64,000 bases of DNA from Halioxenophilus aromaticivorans. GTDB taxonomy: Bacteria > Pseudomonadota > Gammaproteobacteria > Pseudomonadales > Cellvibrionaceae. The notes under the pieces are model-generated. The model was given only the letters and a program-made list of their open reading frames with translations. It was not told where the DNA came from and made no database searches. A program made the translations under genes and the position numbers. The DNA is taken from contig NZ_AP031496.1 in the NCBI RefSeq assembly GCF_042850945.1, positions 1,178,001 to 1,242,000 of the forward strand, read 5' to 3'. Shown one piece after another: positions 1 through 9,503 of this stretch (its first letter is position 1; the number at the start of each line of letters is the position of its first letter).

Positions 1-453
1 TTTGGGGTTTCCTCCCAGAATGACGGTGCATTCAAGGTTTGTAAATTAGGGCCATCAACCTTTCAAAAATGGCAGACCGCCTCCGAAATATCAAAAGAAA
101 ATCTTGAACAACAGTTGCAGTTACATGTTAATAATGTTGATGATTTGGCAACTCAGGAAGAGATTCTTTATGAGTTATTACTAAAGGCTGGATTCGAACT
201 CACAGTACAAATAGATGAATTAGAAGTAGTTGGGAAAACAGTGTTTTCTGTAGCTGAAGGGGCATTAATGATCTGTTTGGAGGAAGAATTAACTGCGGGG
301 TTTATAGATGCTGTTGCTGATTTAGAGCCAATGCAGTTTATCTGCCTTGATAAAGGCTTTAATGGCAATGACCAGCTTAAAGCCAACGCAGTACAGACCT
401 TCAAGTCTCGCTCTCAGAACAGTGAGTCTGAATTTGTGTTTAAGGTGGTCTAA
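1..453 (+). CDS. mod: Type III restriction-modification methyltransferase (Mod), 3' end
   Basis: The reading frame is open from the first base of the window and ends at TAA 451-453, so only the C-terminal 150 residues are present. The fragment contains FKVCKLGPSTFQKW, which resembles the C-terminal 'F(R/K)V-KL--S-F--W' stretch of type III Mod subunits. The catalytic DPPY and AdoMet motifs would lie upstream and are not visible. The stop codon directly abuts the ATG of the restriction-subunit gene, as in mod-res operons. Mod recognises and methylates the target site and also acts as the specificity subunit for Res. The assignment rests mainly on the neighbouring res gene and is therefore partly inferred. 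Confidence 0.75.
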   Translation, partial: FGVSSQNDGAFKVCKLGPSTFQKWQTASEISKENLEQQLQLHVNNVDDLATQEEILYELLLKAGFELTVQIDELEVVGKTVFSVAEGALMICLEEELTAGFIDAVADLEPMQFICLDKGFNGNDQLKANAVQTFKSRSQNSESEFVFKVV

Positions 454-1347
454 ATGTCAGCGCCTAAACTCAAATTCGATGCCACGCTGGATTATCAGCA
501 GGAGGCAATTAACTCGGTGCTGAGGCTGTTTGAAGAGCAGCCGCTGGCGCAGGAAACTTACTCCGTCTCGGTGGGACAGCAAACCGGCGGTAGTCAGCTG
601 GCGATGGGGGGGGATGTGTTTAGCGATATCCCCGCCGTAGCCAACCAGTTGGTACTGACCGATGAGCAGTTATTGGCCAATTTAGGCAAGGTGCAGCAGG
701 CTAATAATCTGCCTGCACAGACAGAACTATTAAAAACCAGTTTTACCCTTGAGGGCGATGACCTAACTCGCACCGTTCCCCACTTCTCTGTCGAGATGGA
801 GACCGGCACCGGTAAAACCTATGTCTACCTGCGCTCAATTTTTGAGCTTAACAAGACCTACGGCTTCACCAAATTTATTATTGTTGTTCCCAGTGTGCCG
901 ATCCGTGAGGGCACAACCAAAAGTATCCAGATCATGCGGGAGCACTTTAAAGAGCTCTATGATCAAGTGCCCTTTGATGCCTTCGTCTACGACTCCAAGA
1001 AGCTGGGGCAGGTACGGCAGTTCTCCAGCGCCAATAAAATCCAGATTATGGTGATTAATATTCAGGCTTTTGAGAAAGAGCAGAATATTATCAACCGGGA
1101 GAATGACCGGCTCAGTGGTAACAAGCCGATTGATTTTATTCGTGCCACCAACCCCTTTGTTATTATCGATGAGCCCCAGTCAGTAGAGGGGGATACCAGT
1201 AAGGTACAGACCAAGCGTGCAGATGCTCTGCATAACCTCAACCCGCTGTGTACCTTGCGCTATTCCGCTACTCACAAGAACCCCTATAACCTGCTGTATA
1301 GTTTGGGGCCTATCGAAGCCTATGATATGCGTCTGGTTAAGCGCATT

Positions 1348-1353
1348 GAAGTG
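1348..1353. repeat. Target site duplication, left copy
   Basis: GAAGTG lies immediately before the TGTT terminus of the IS21 element. The same six bases follow the right terminus at 3788-3793. In the reading frame of res they encode Glu-Val (codons 299-300), and merging the two copies restores the frame exactly. Confidence 0.93.
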
Positions 1354-1447
1354 TGTTCGGCGACAATTAGGGTGACCGGTTGACGACAACTATCTTGGCC
1401 GGTTGGGTGTGACAATAGGTACTTTGTTTTCCACTTTGGAGCACAGA

Positions 1448-2977
1448 GTGCCGGGTCAACACATAACCAACCGACAAGAGGAGCTGTACATGCAGCATCG
1501 ACAAGACGGCGCCAGCCAGGAAGTGGCGGCCGCTAAGGCAGGAATTTCCGTCCGCTCTGGACGACGCATCGAAAAATCAGGCGCACCTCGCATTCAAACC
1601 CAGAGAGATTGGCGCACACGCGAAGACCCGCTTAACGCGGTATGGAGTACCGAACTGGAGGTATTGCTTGAGCGGGAGCCGTCACTGACCGGCACGACCT
1701 TATTGGAATATCTGGAAGAGCATTACCCGGAACATTACGACCAGCGTGTTCTGCGTACCTTGCAGCGACGGGTCAAACAATGGAAAGCACTGAATGGCCC
1801 CGATCAGGATGTTATCTTCCGCCAGCAGGCGGCCATTGCACAGCAGGGTTTCTCTGACTTCACTCACCCTGACAGCCCGATCACTATCCAAGGGACGCCC
1901 TTAAAACACCTGCTGTATCAGTTCCGCCTGGCCTACAGCGGTTGGCGCTCGGTTACCGTGGTGCAGGGTGGAGAAAGCTATGCTGCTCTTGCTTGCGGGC
2001 TACAGCGAGCCTTGCAACAGGCCGGTGGCAGCCCGATTGAGCACCGCACCGACAGCTTAAGTGCAGCACGCAACAATCGACAAAATGTCTGGACCGACGC
2101 CTATGGCGAGTTATGTGCACACTATCGGATGCAGCCCACCCGCAATAACCTGGGGCAGTCACATGAAAACGGTGTGGTTGAGTGCGCCAACGGGTCGCTA
2201 AAACGTCGCCTGTCGCAGCAACTGAAGCTGCGCGGGCACCATGACTTTGACAGCATTGAGGCCTACCAAGCGTTCATTGATCAGGTGGCATCCAAACTCA
2301 ATCGCCGCTCTCACTCGCGTTTTACTGAAGAGCAGCAGGCCTTACAGCCCTTACCTAGTCATGAGGCCGCCGATTACCAAACGCTGAATATCAAAGTCAC
2401 ACGCTCTTCGACCATAGAGGTCCGGCGCGTGGTCTACACCGTGCCCTCGCGGCTAATCGGTGAGCGCGTTCAGGTCAGGCTGCATCATGACCAGCTGGTG
2501 TTGCACATCGGGCAGCAGCAGGCACTAACGCTACCACGTATCTACCCTAAGCCAGGAGAGAGCCGTGCCCGCTGTATCAATTACAAGCACGTCATCCGCT
2601 CACTGGCGTCCAAACCTCAGGCGTTCCGCTACTCTCAGCTGCGCGATGATCTCTTGCCCGACGACAACTACCGCCAGCTTTGGCGTCATGCCGATCAGCA
2701 GCTGGAGGCTCGCGAGGCCTGTAAGTGGATCGTCACCGTACTCAGGCTAGCCTATGAATACGATGATGAGCAGGCGCTAGGGCAGGACTTGTTGGTTCAC
2801 GCTAAAGCCGGCAAGTTCGCGACAATTACGGAGCTTCAGGCCCGCTACCTCACCAGCCATCAACCCACCTTGCAAGCCACCTCCACCCAGCATGAGCTGA
2901 TTAGCTATGACGAGCTGCTGTCAACGATAACGGGCGATAGCCGGCTGCTAGATCTGGCGCAGGAGGTGGTGTTGTGA
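1448..2977 (+). CDS. istA: IS21 transposase IstA
   Basis: This 509-residue transposase catalyses cleavage and strand transfer at the element ends. The N terminus has a helix-turn-helix-like region (AAAKAGISVRSGRRIEK, roughly residues 27-45) typical of IstA. The central DDE-type integrase core shows HRTDSLSAARN and the conserved HENGVVE segment carrying the glutamate. GTG at 1448 is preferred as start because GGAG lies 7 bases upstream and the product then begins (M)PGQHIT-RQ-LYM-HR, which matches the usual IstA N terminus. A TTG start at 1403 would fall inside the terminal repeats. The 3' end overlaps istB by four bases, implying translational coupling. The frame is intact. Confidence 0.93.
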   Translation: MPGQHITNRQEELYMQHRQDGASQEVAAAKAGISVRSGRRIEKSGAPRIQTQRDWRTREDPLNAVWSTELEVLLEREPSLTGTTLLEYLEEHYPEHYDQRVLRTLQRRVKQWKALNGPDQDVIFRQQAAIAQQGFSDFTHPDSPITIQGTPLKHLLYQFRLAYSGWRSVTVVQGGESYAALACGLQRALQQAGGSPIEHRTDSLSAARNNRQNVWTDAYGELCAHYRMQPTRNNLGQSHENGVVECANGSLKRRLSQQLKLRGHHDFDSIEAYQAFIDQVASKLNRRSHSRFTEEQQALQPLPSHEAADYQTLNIKVTRSSTIEVRRVVYTVPSRLIGERVQVRLHHDQLVLHIGQQQALTLPRIYPKPGESRARCINYKHVIRSLASKPQAFRYSQLRDDLLPDDNYRQLWRHADQQLEAREACKWIVTVLRLAYEYDDEQALGQDLLVHAKAGKFATITELQARYLTSHQPTLQATSTQHELISYDELLSTITGDSRLLDLAQEVVL

Positions 2978-3738
2978 GCGATTCAGTCGCCCTGCTATTA
3001 AAAGAGCTGAAGCTGCCGGCCTTTGTTCGGCACTACCAGTCGCTGTGGGACACGGCTGTGGAGAAAAGCTGGTCCCACACCGACTACCTGGCGGCTCTAT
3101 GTGAGTACGAGCTATCTGATCGTTATCAGCGCAGGACTCAAAAATGGATACGCGAAGCCAGGCTCGCAACCAGTAAAACCTTCACAGCCTTGGATAACAG
3201 CAGCTTGAGCAGACCCAATCAAGCGGTACTGGCCAAACTGCAACAAGATACAGACTGGGCGCACAACGCGGATAACGTCCTGCTGATTGGCCCCAGTGGT
3301 ACCGGCAAAACCCACATAGCCAACGCTTTGGGTCACCGGCTTGTTGAGCAAGGAGTGCGCTGCAAGCTGTTTCCGGCCATCGCACTGGTTCAGCTCTTGC
3401 AGCAAGCCAAGCGGGATCTTGACCTGATGACGGCAGTGACCCGACTGGATAAATACCGGGTCATCATCATTGACGACATTGGCTATGTGAAGAAAACCGA
3501 TGCTGAAACACATGTGCTGTTTGAGTTTATCGCCCATCGTTACGAAAGTGGCAGCCTGATCATCACCGCCAACCAGCCCTTCAGTGAATGGGATCAGATC
3601 TTCCCCGACAGCATGATGACAGTGGCAGCTGTCGATCGGCTAATACACCACGCGACAATTATCGAACTTGAGGGGGAAAGCTATCGAAAGCAGCACCAGT
3701 TAGCACAAGCAAAAAGCAGTAAAAGTAAAAGCACCTAA
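2974..3738 (+). CDS. istB: IS21 helper ATPase IstB
   Basis: This 254-residue AAA+ ATPase is related to DnaC and assists IstA in target selection and strand transfer. Walker A is GPSGTGKT (about residues 108-115) and Walker B is the VIIIDDIGY stretch near 165. The GTG start overlaps the istA stop as GTGA, with AGGAGG just upstream inside istA. Full family length and an uninterrupted frame indicate a functional copy. It ends about 50 bp before the right end of the element. Confidence 0.95.
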   Translation: MSDSVALLLKELKLPAFVRHYQSLWDTAVEKSWSHTDYLAALCEYELSDRYQRRTQKWIREARLATSKTFTALDNSSLSRPNQAVLAKLQQDTDWAHNADNVLLIGPSGTGKTHIANALGHRLVEQGVRCKLFPAIALVQLLQQAKRDLDLMTAVTRLDKYRVIIIDDIGYVKKTDAETHVLFEFIAHRYESGSLIITANQPFSEWDQIFPDSMMTVAAVDRLIHHATIIELEGESYRKQHQLAQAKSSKSKST

Positions 3739-3787
3739 CCGGCCATCATAGTTGTCGCGGGCCGGACAAGATAGTTGACGTCTAACA

Positions 3788-3793
3788 GAAGTG
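3788..3793. repeat. Target site duplication, right copy
   Basis: GAAGTG follows directly after the AACA end of the IS21 element and matches the copy at 1348-1353. IS21 elements commonly generate 4-8 bp duplications, so the length fits the family. Confidence 0.93.
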
Positions 3794-5873
3794 GCCAGCC
3801 TGCTGGAGGATCAGAGCTTTAACTCCACCTTTGTGGGTTTAAAGAAGGTCGATAACAAAAATGGTATCAAAGCCAGTTTGCAGATTAATGTGCAGGAAAA
3901 AGCAGGCCCCAAGAAAAAGTCACTAACTATCAAGCAGGGTGATGACCTATTCCTAAAGTCCAAAGAGCGGCAAGAGTATGAAAATGGCTGGGTTGTTTCT
4001 ACCATCAGCTGTGAGCCAGGTATTGAGCATGTAGAGTTTGCCAACGGTCAGGTTGTCAGGCTCGGAGAAGAGTTGGGCGGTCTCGGCGATGAGCTAATGC
4101 GTGCCCAGGTGCATGAAACCGTCGAACAGCACTTAAAGAAAGAGCTGGCGGTGAAAGGCAAGGGCATCAAGGTGCTATCGCTGTTCTTTATCGACAAAGT
4201 TGCTAACTACCGTGTTTACGGTGATGACGGTTCTACCAGTCTCGGTAAAATTGGGCAGTGGTTCGAGGAGGCCTACAACGAGCTAACCCAGAAGCCCTTG
4301 TATAAGGGGTTGTTGAGTTTTCCGGTTGAGCAGGTGCACAACGGCTATTTCTCACAGGATAAAAAGGGCAAGCTGAAGGATACCTCCGGTAAAACCAAGG
4401 ATGACGAGGATACCTATTCGCTAATCATGCAAAAGAAAGAAGAATTGCTGGATGTGGACGTTCCCCTGCGCTTTATCTTCTCTCATACAGCATTGCGTGA
4501 AGGTTGGGATAACCCCAACGTCTTCCAGATTTGTACCCTCAATGAAACCAAATCACAGGATAAGAAGCGCCAGGAGATTGGGCGCGGTCTGCGATTGCCG
4601 GTTAATCAGCAAGGCGAGCGGGTTCGTGACGATAGTGTTAATCGCCTAACGGTTATCGCCAACGAGTCCTATGAGGACTTTGCCAATCAGCTACAAACCG
4701 AATATGAAGACGATTACGGTATCGGTTTTGGTCAGGTAGATATCACCGCTTTCGCCACTCTGGCAAGCCCCGAAGAGCAGCAATATGTTGCTATCGGTCA
4801 AGAAGCGTCAAAAGCGATAGTCGATTCTTTGAAAGAAAATGACTATTTGAACGATGAAGGGCGAGTCACCGATAAATTTGACCCTAAAAATCCACATTTT
4901 GTGCTGGAGCTTCCCGATGAGTGGGCACATATGCGTGCCCAGGTGGTGGATGAGCTCAACAAGTACGTATTTAAAAATCGTGTGGTCAATGTTCGAGAGC
5001 GTCGCACCCTGCAGCTGCGCAAGAATATCACTTTAGACCCGGTCTTCAGTGAACTGTGGAACAAGATATGCCAGCGTACCCGTTACCGGGTTCAGTTCGA
5101 TACCGATGAGCTGATTAAGGCGACGGCAGCGGCCATAGCCGCAATGCCAGCCATTCACCGTACACGTATCACTACAGCTTTGTATCGACAGGAGGTATCC
5201 AAAGCAGGCATAGAGGGGGAGCAGATTTCGGGTGGAGTTCGCGAAGTCATTCAGGCCCCAGAGTTACCAGATTTGCTGGCTTATTTGCAGAACAATACCG
5301 AGTTAACCCGTTCCACACTGGTAGAAATACTAAAGGCATCAGGTCGATTGAAAGACTTTATCGAGAACCCCCAAGTGTTTATCAATCAGGTAACGGAGTG
5401 CATTCAGTCCCAGCTGCACCACGTTACAGTACAGGGCATTGAATACGAGAAGATCGGCGGGCTCTGCTACGAAATGCACCAGCTGGAACAAGAGGCCGAT
5501 CGGGGCATAACCCGCTATATGAACAACCTCTATGCAGTGTCTAATCAGGACAAAACACTTTACGACCATGTGGAGTTTGACTCCGAGGTCGAAAAGCAGT
5601 TTGCCATCGCCTGCGATAGCGATGATCGTATTAAGTTTTATTGTAAGCTCCCCCAGCAGTTTAAAGTCGATACACCTGTCGGCCCCTATAACCCGGACTG
5701 GGCGCTAGTCACCGAGGGCGAGGAGAAGCTCTACCTGATCCGCGAAACAAAAAGCACTCGCAACAAGCAGGATCTCCGGGAGTCAGAGCAAGACAAGATC
5801 GCCTGCGGCGAAAAACACTTCGAGGCCATTGGTGTCGACTACGATGTGGTCACTAACCTAAATGAGGCGCTCA

Positions 5874-6242
5874 ATGGCTAAGATGATTAAGGCTGAAGAT
5901 TATATTGGTGAATATGTTAAGGGTGTGACCCTTGAAACCTGCCGTGATCCGCACAAGAGCAGGCCACGGGTAAAGGCTGTTGATCACTTTGTTGATGATA
6001 TCCGTGTCGAGTTTCCAAGAAAACTGAGAGAGCTGTTTCCTATAGGTACTCAGTATATGGCTACGGTAAAAGTCTGCCAGAAGCACAGTGCTGATGGTAA
6101 ACCATCAGGTAAGCCGTATCTCAGCGCTTCAGATATAGGGCTAATACCAGAGAGTGTGCCTGATCAGGGGTTAATAGCGCAGGTTAAGGCTGGCAGTGTT
6201 AGCGGCTTAGCCTATGAGTATCATTTTGAGAGCACATTTTAA
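5874..6242 (+). CDS. Unknown 122-residue protein between res and the PHP-ATPase gene
   Basis: The ATG at 5874 overlaps the last codons of res (stop 5879-5881), so the two genes look translationally coupled. An alternative ATG 12 bases upstream is possible. The product begins MAKMIKAEDYIGEYVKG and is predicted soluble, with no signal peptide, membrane segment or motif I recognise. It has mixed charged and hydrophobic residues, including a basic stretch RDPHKSRPRVKA near residues 22-33 that could contact nucleic acid. It ends 16 bases before the PHP-ATPase gene. The position in a type III R-M/PHP-ATPase operon suggests a defence accessory role, but that is inference from context only. Confidence 0.8.
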   Translation: MAKMIKAEDYIGEYVKGVTLETCRDPHKSRPRVKAVDHFVDDIRVEFPRKLRELFPIGTQYMATVKVCQKHSADGKPSGKPYLSASDIGLIPESVPDQGLIAQVKAGSVSGLAYEYHFESTF

Positions 6243-6258
6243 CAATTAGAAAGGTGTA

Positions 6259-9200
6259 ATGGATATGTCTGTAAAGGAATACCGAGAAGGTGCGGAATGG
6301 AGGCGTTGGGACCTTCATATTCATACGCCTGGCACGAACAAAAATGACAAGTTTACGGGGAAAGATTTAGACGAAAAATGGGCTAAATATTGCACAGACA
6401 TTAATGCCTATAAAGGTGAAATTTCAGTTGTTGGTATCACAGATTACTGGTCGATAGAGAATTATTTCGTTTTTAAGGAAAAGCTTAGGTCAGGTGTGAT
6501 AAGTAAGAATATCGATTATGTGATTCCTAATGTTGAGATGAGGGTGACTCCCATAACGGGTAGTGGTAAGCCTGTTAATATTCACTGTCTTTTTAATCCT
6601 GCAATAGATTCTGAACTTGAGGATAGATTTTTTCAAAAGCTAACGATATCTCAAGGTAGGGAATTCTCAGCTACCAGAAGTGATATGGTGAATTTTGGCC
6701 GAGAGCTATCCGGCGACAATAAAATGGATGCTGAGCAAGCATATAAGCATGGCATCGATAACTTGGTTGTTGAGTGGAGAACTTTAGAAGTACTGTTTAA
6801 AAAGGATGAAGATTTAAGACGTAATACCGTTATTGTTGTCTCAAATAAATCTACTGATGGTGCTTCAGGTGTAGTTCAGCATAAAGACTTTTTTACCGAC
6901 GATAAGCTATCACAGCTAGAGTCGCATAGGCGTGGCATTTATAAAATGTCAGATGCAATATTTTCTTCAAGGCCAAAGGATGCAGAATTCTTCTACGGCC
7001 ACTCCGATGACTACCTCCGACTTTGTGGTAGACCTAAGCCGTGTTTTCACGGCTCTGATGCGCATGACAATAAAAAACTATTTGAACCTGATGAACAGAG
7101 ATATTGTTGGGTAAAATCTGATCCTACTTTTGAAGGTTTGTTGCAAACTTTGAATGAGCCAATGGATCGAGTGTTTATTGGCTTGGAGCCACCGGCGCTT
7201 AAAATATTTGAAGAAAACAAAACTAAGTACATTAAGGCAATTACAATAGATTCTGTTCAGGGCTATAAGCAAGAGCAGGGTGTTTGGTTTGATGGTGTTC
7301 GGCTCTCGTTTAATAAGCAGCTTGTAGCAATTATTGGTAACAAGGGGTCTGGTAAGAGCGCGGTCGCGGATATTTTGGCGTTGTGTGGTGAAGCTTCTAC
7401 GCCACTGGAGTTCCTAACGCCAAAGAAGTTCAAGAAAAATGGCCTAGCATCCAAGTTTACGGCTTCAATGTATTGGGATGATGGCACTGAATCAACCAAA
7501 GGGCTTGCAGAAGAAGTTAATGCATCAGTTCAGGAGCGTGTTAAATATCTCTCGCAAAATAATTTCGAATCTCTTTGTTCGGAAATTGATCAAATAGAGG
7601 GCTTTAGGACAGAGCTAGAAAATGTTGTCTTTTCTCATATACCTGTAGCGCAGCGTTACGGGTGTACAACCTTTGATGGTCTAGTTGATCATTTAAAGGG
7701 TAATAGCCTTAACGAAGTGATGGCGATCAAGGCTAAGTTACAGCAGGTGAATGAAAGAATAGCCGCGCTGGAGATGCAGAGAAACCAAAAGTATATCGAT
7801 AATCTAAATAGCCAGTTGGAGATAAAAAATAAGGAGCTTGATGCCCATGACAGTATTGTTCCTGAAGAAATAGAGAATCCGAATAAGAGCGAGAAAAGTA
7901 CTGAGCAGTCTGAGCAAAGCAAAAAGGCTGATTCGCTTCAGGCAGAAATTGAGCAAGTAGAGAATAAAATTGCTGAAGCTGAAGCAGAGAAACTTACAGT
8001 GTCAATTGCTTTGCAAAAGCTGAGGCAGATTAAAGTTACTGTTGAAGGGCTTGAAAAGTCGGTAGGGGAGCAGAGGCAATCTATTACTGATGAGTTGCTT
8101 CCTTACAGTATCTCTATTGATGATGTTGTTGGCTTCACGGTTAGCTACGACAAAATTGATCAGGAAATAGCCTCTAATGTGGGTAAAGACAAAAAGTTGT
8201 CAGTAGAGCTTGATGGTGATGGCACCCAGCAGAATACTGGCTTGCGAGGTACTCTGAAGTCTCTAACCCAGGAAAGAGCAAAAATACTGAACGACCTTGG
8301 TGCACCCGAAAAACGCTATCAGAAATATCTGGCAGATCTAGCTGAGTGGAAATCAAAGCGGAGGGCAATTGAAGGTGACAAAAGTGACCCTGCAACATTG
8401 GAGGGGCTGAAATCTTCGTTGGCCTATATTGCTGATGGTCTACAGGGCGATATAGACAAGTTTAGAGCTGAGCGTGTCGGATACGTTAAAGAGATATTTG
8501 CAGTAAAATCTAAACTGGTTGAGGTGTACCAGAACATAAAGGCGTCGATTGATGAATCACTCAACGAAAATCACGACCTACTGGGAAAGTATGATGTAGC
8601 TATAAAATCTTGTTTCGAATTCGATGAAAGCTTTATGCGCCAGTTTCAGGGGTATATTTCTCAGAATGTTAAAGGGAGCTTTTATGGTAAGGAGGCAGGC
8701 CAGATGAAGCTCAGGGGCCTTCTGGAATCTGTTGATCTAGGTGACCCTGAAAACCTTATTGTGTTCTTCGGCACGTTGATTGATCATCTGGAAAAAGACT
8801 ATCGAGACATTACCAAAAAGCCTGTCCGATACATTGATGATCAAGTTCAAGATCTTACAGCGTTTTACAACTATCTATATTCATTGGATTACTTGACCGA
8901 GGCATATAGCCTAGAGATGGGCGGTAAGCAATTACAGCAACTTTCGCCTGGTGAAAAAGGTGCGTTGTTACTGATATTTTACTTACTTCTGGATAAGGAC
9001 AATAAGCCGCTAATTATTGACCAGCCGGAAGATAACCTTGATAACCAAAGCGTATCTCGGATTCTCGTTCCCTTTATAAAAAAGGCGAAGTTGAGAAGGC
9101 AGATTTTCATGGTTACGCATAATCCAAATCTAGCTGTGGTTGCAGATGCGGAGCAGGTTATTCATGTGAATATTGAAAAGGACAAAGATAATCGAGTAAC

Positions 9201-9309
9201 GGTTAATCCAGGTGCGATTGAAAGCCCTGAGGTGAATCGAGCTATTGTAGATATACTCGAAGGAACGATGCCTGCATTCAGGCAGCGTGATAACAAGTAC
9301 ATGAATTGA
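6259..9309 (+). CDS. TrlF-like protein: PHP phosphoesterase domain fused to SMC/ABC-type ATPase
   Basis: This 1016-residue protein starts with a PHP domain. WDLHIHTPG supplies the HxH metal ligands (H20, H22), followed by VGITDYW, PNVEMRV and FHGSDAHD, all typical PHP metal-site motifs. Next is an ABC/SMC-type ATPase: Walker A GNKGSGKS (360-367), a charged coiled-coil-prone region of roughly 490-720, signature LSPGEKG (from 895), Walker B PLIIDQPEDN (917-926) and H-loop VTHNP (H954). The architecture matches the TrlF family of AAA-like ATPases. The PHP domain probably hydrolyses a phosphoester, perhaps in nucleic acid or a nucleotide, gated by the ATPase; the substrate is unknown. AAGG lies 4 bases before ATG 6259 and 10 before the alternative ATG 6265. 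The gene is clearly AT-richer than its neighbours, consistent with horizontal acquisition. It is last in the mod-res operon. Confidence 0.88.
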   Translation: MDMSVKEYREGAEWRRWDLHIHTPGTNKNDKFTGKDLDEKWAKYCTDINAYKGEISVVGITDYWSIENYFVFKEKLRSGVISKNIDYVIPNVEMRVTPITGSGKPVNIHCLFNPAIDSELEDRFFQKLTISQGREFSATRSDMVNFGRELSGDNKMDAEQAYKHGIDNLVVEWRTLEVLFKKDEDLRRNTVIVVSNKSTDGASGVVQHKDFFTDDKLSQLESHRRGIYKMSDAIFSSRPKDAEFFYGHSDDYLRLCGRPKPCFHGSDAHDNKKLFEPDEQRYCWVKSDPTFEGLLQTLNEPMDRVFIGLEPPALKIFEENKTKYIKAITIDSVQGYKQEQGVWFDGVRLSFNKQLVAIIGNKGSGKSAVADILALCGEASTPLEFLTPKKFKKNGLASKFTASMYWDDGTESTKGLAEEVNASVQERVKYLSQNNFESLCSEIDQIEGFRTELENVVFSHIPVAQRYGCTTFDGLVDHLKGNSLNEVMAIKAKLQQVNERIAALEMQRNQKYIDNLNSQLEIKNKELDAHDSIVPEEIENPNKSEKSTEQSEQSKKADSLQAEIEQVENKIAEAEAEKLTVSIALQKLRQIKVTVEGLEKSVGEQRQSITDELLPYSISIDDVVGFTVSYDKIDQEIASNVGKDKKLSVELDGDGTQQNTGLRGTLKSLTQERAKILNDLGAPEKRYQKYLADLAEWKSKRRAIEGDKSDPATLEGLKSSLAYIADGLQGDIDKFRAERVGYVKEIFAVKSKLVEVYQNIKASIDESLNENHDLLGKYDVAIKSCFEFDESFMRQFQGYISQNVKGSFYGKEAGQMKLRGLLESVDLGDPENLIVFFGTLIDHLEKDYRDITKKPVRYIDDQVQDLTAFYNYLYSLDYLTEAYSLEMGGKQLQQLSPGEKGALLLIFYLLLDKDNKPLIIDQPEDNLDNQSVSRILVPFIKKAKLRRQIFMVTHNPNLAVVADAEQVIHVNIEKDKDNRVTVNPGAIESPEVNRAIVDILEGTMPAFRQRDNKYMN

Positions 9310-9363
9310 TCAGTCTGATTTTAACTACTTGAGATCACCATTTTCCTAATAGATAGAGTTGTC

Positions 9364-9432
9364 AGTTCTGTATTACCCCAGGTGTTAGTGCTCTAAACAA
9401 TGAGCTTTGGCTGTGGGGTAACTCCCAGAACT
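9364..9432. repeat. Large imperfect hairpin after the defence operon
   Basis: Nested arms pair across 69 bp: AGTTCTG (9364-9370) with CAGAACT (9426-9432), TTACCCCA (9373-9380) with TGGGGTAA (9414-9421), and an inner GCTC (9390-9393) with GAGC (9402-9405). It lies between the PHP-ATPase gene and the next gene. It could act as a transcription terminator, although no T-run follows directly, or be part of a mobile-element end. Confidence 0.6.
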
Positions 9433-9503
9433 AACCCTTTACTTGCAAAATCATTTTTTTCGGTAGTTTAGAAGCCTTCTAGCAATAGCTTTTGGAGGCT
9501 GAA

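Larger units (their letters stand above)
1354..3787 (+). mobile_element. Complete IS21-family insertion sequence
   Basis: The element begins TGTTCGGCGACAA and ends TGACGTCTAACA, with TGTT/AACA termini. Each end carries two related roughly 20-bp repeats: left at 1361-1381 and 1384-1404, right (inverted) at 3737-3757 and 3762-3780. This multiple-terminal-repeat layout is typical of IS21. It is flanked by the direct repeat GAAGTG at 1348-1353 and 3788-3793. Inside are istA and istB, both intact and overlapping by four bases. Length is 2434 bp, normal for the family. It interrupts res in the same orientation as that gene. Intact genes, matching ends and clean target duplication suggest an active or recently active copy. 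Confidence 0.95.
454..5881 (+). pseudogene. res: Type III restriction endonuclease (Res) split by an IS21-family element
   Basis: Two collinear halves (454-1353 and 3794-5881) join in frame once the insertion sequence and one copy of its 6-bp target duplication are removed, giving 995 codons, the usual size for Res. The first half carries the superfamily 2 helicase Walker A METGTGKT (residues 115-122) and Walker B DEPQ (from 239). The second half carries motif VI QEIGRGLRLP (from about 560) and the PD-(D/E)xK nuclease motif PDW (934-936) with ETK (951-953). Neither half has other stops or frameshifts, so disruption looks recent. Res normally translocates and cuts DNA in complex with Mod. Here helicase lobe 1 is separated from lobe 2 and the nuclease, so restriction should be lost while methylation may persist. 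The first half reads to a stop at 1381-1383 inside the element, and the second half opens with a GTG at 3791 that probably is not a natural start. Confidence 0.93.

Noticed and set aside
9364..9432. Integron attC site
   Set aside because: The hairpin lacks the GTTRRRY / RYYYAAC core pair in the right places, and no integrase is nearby.
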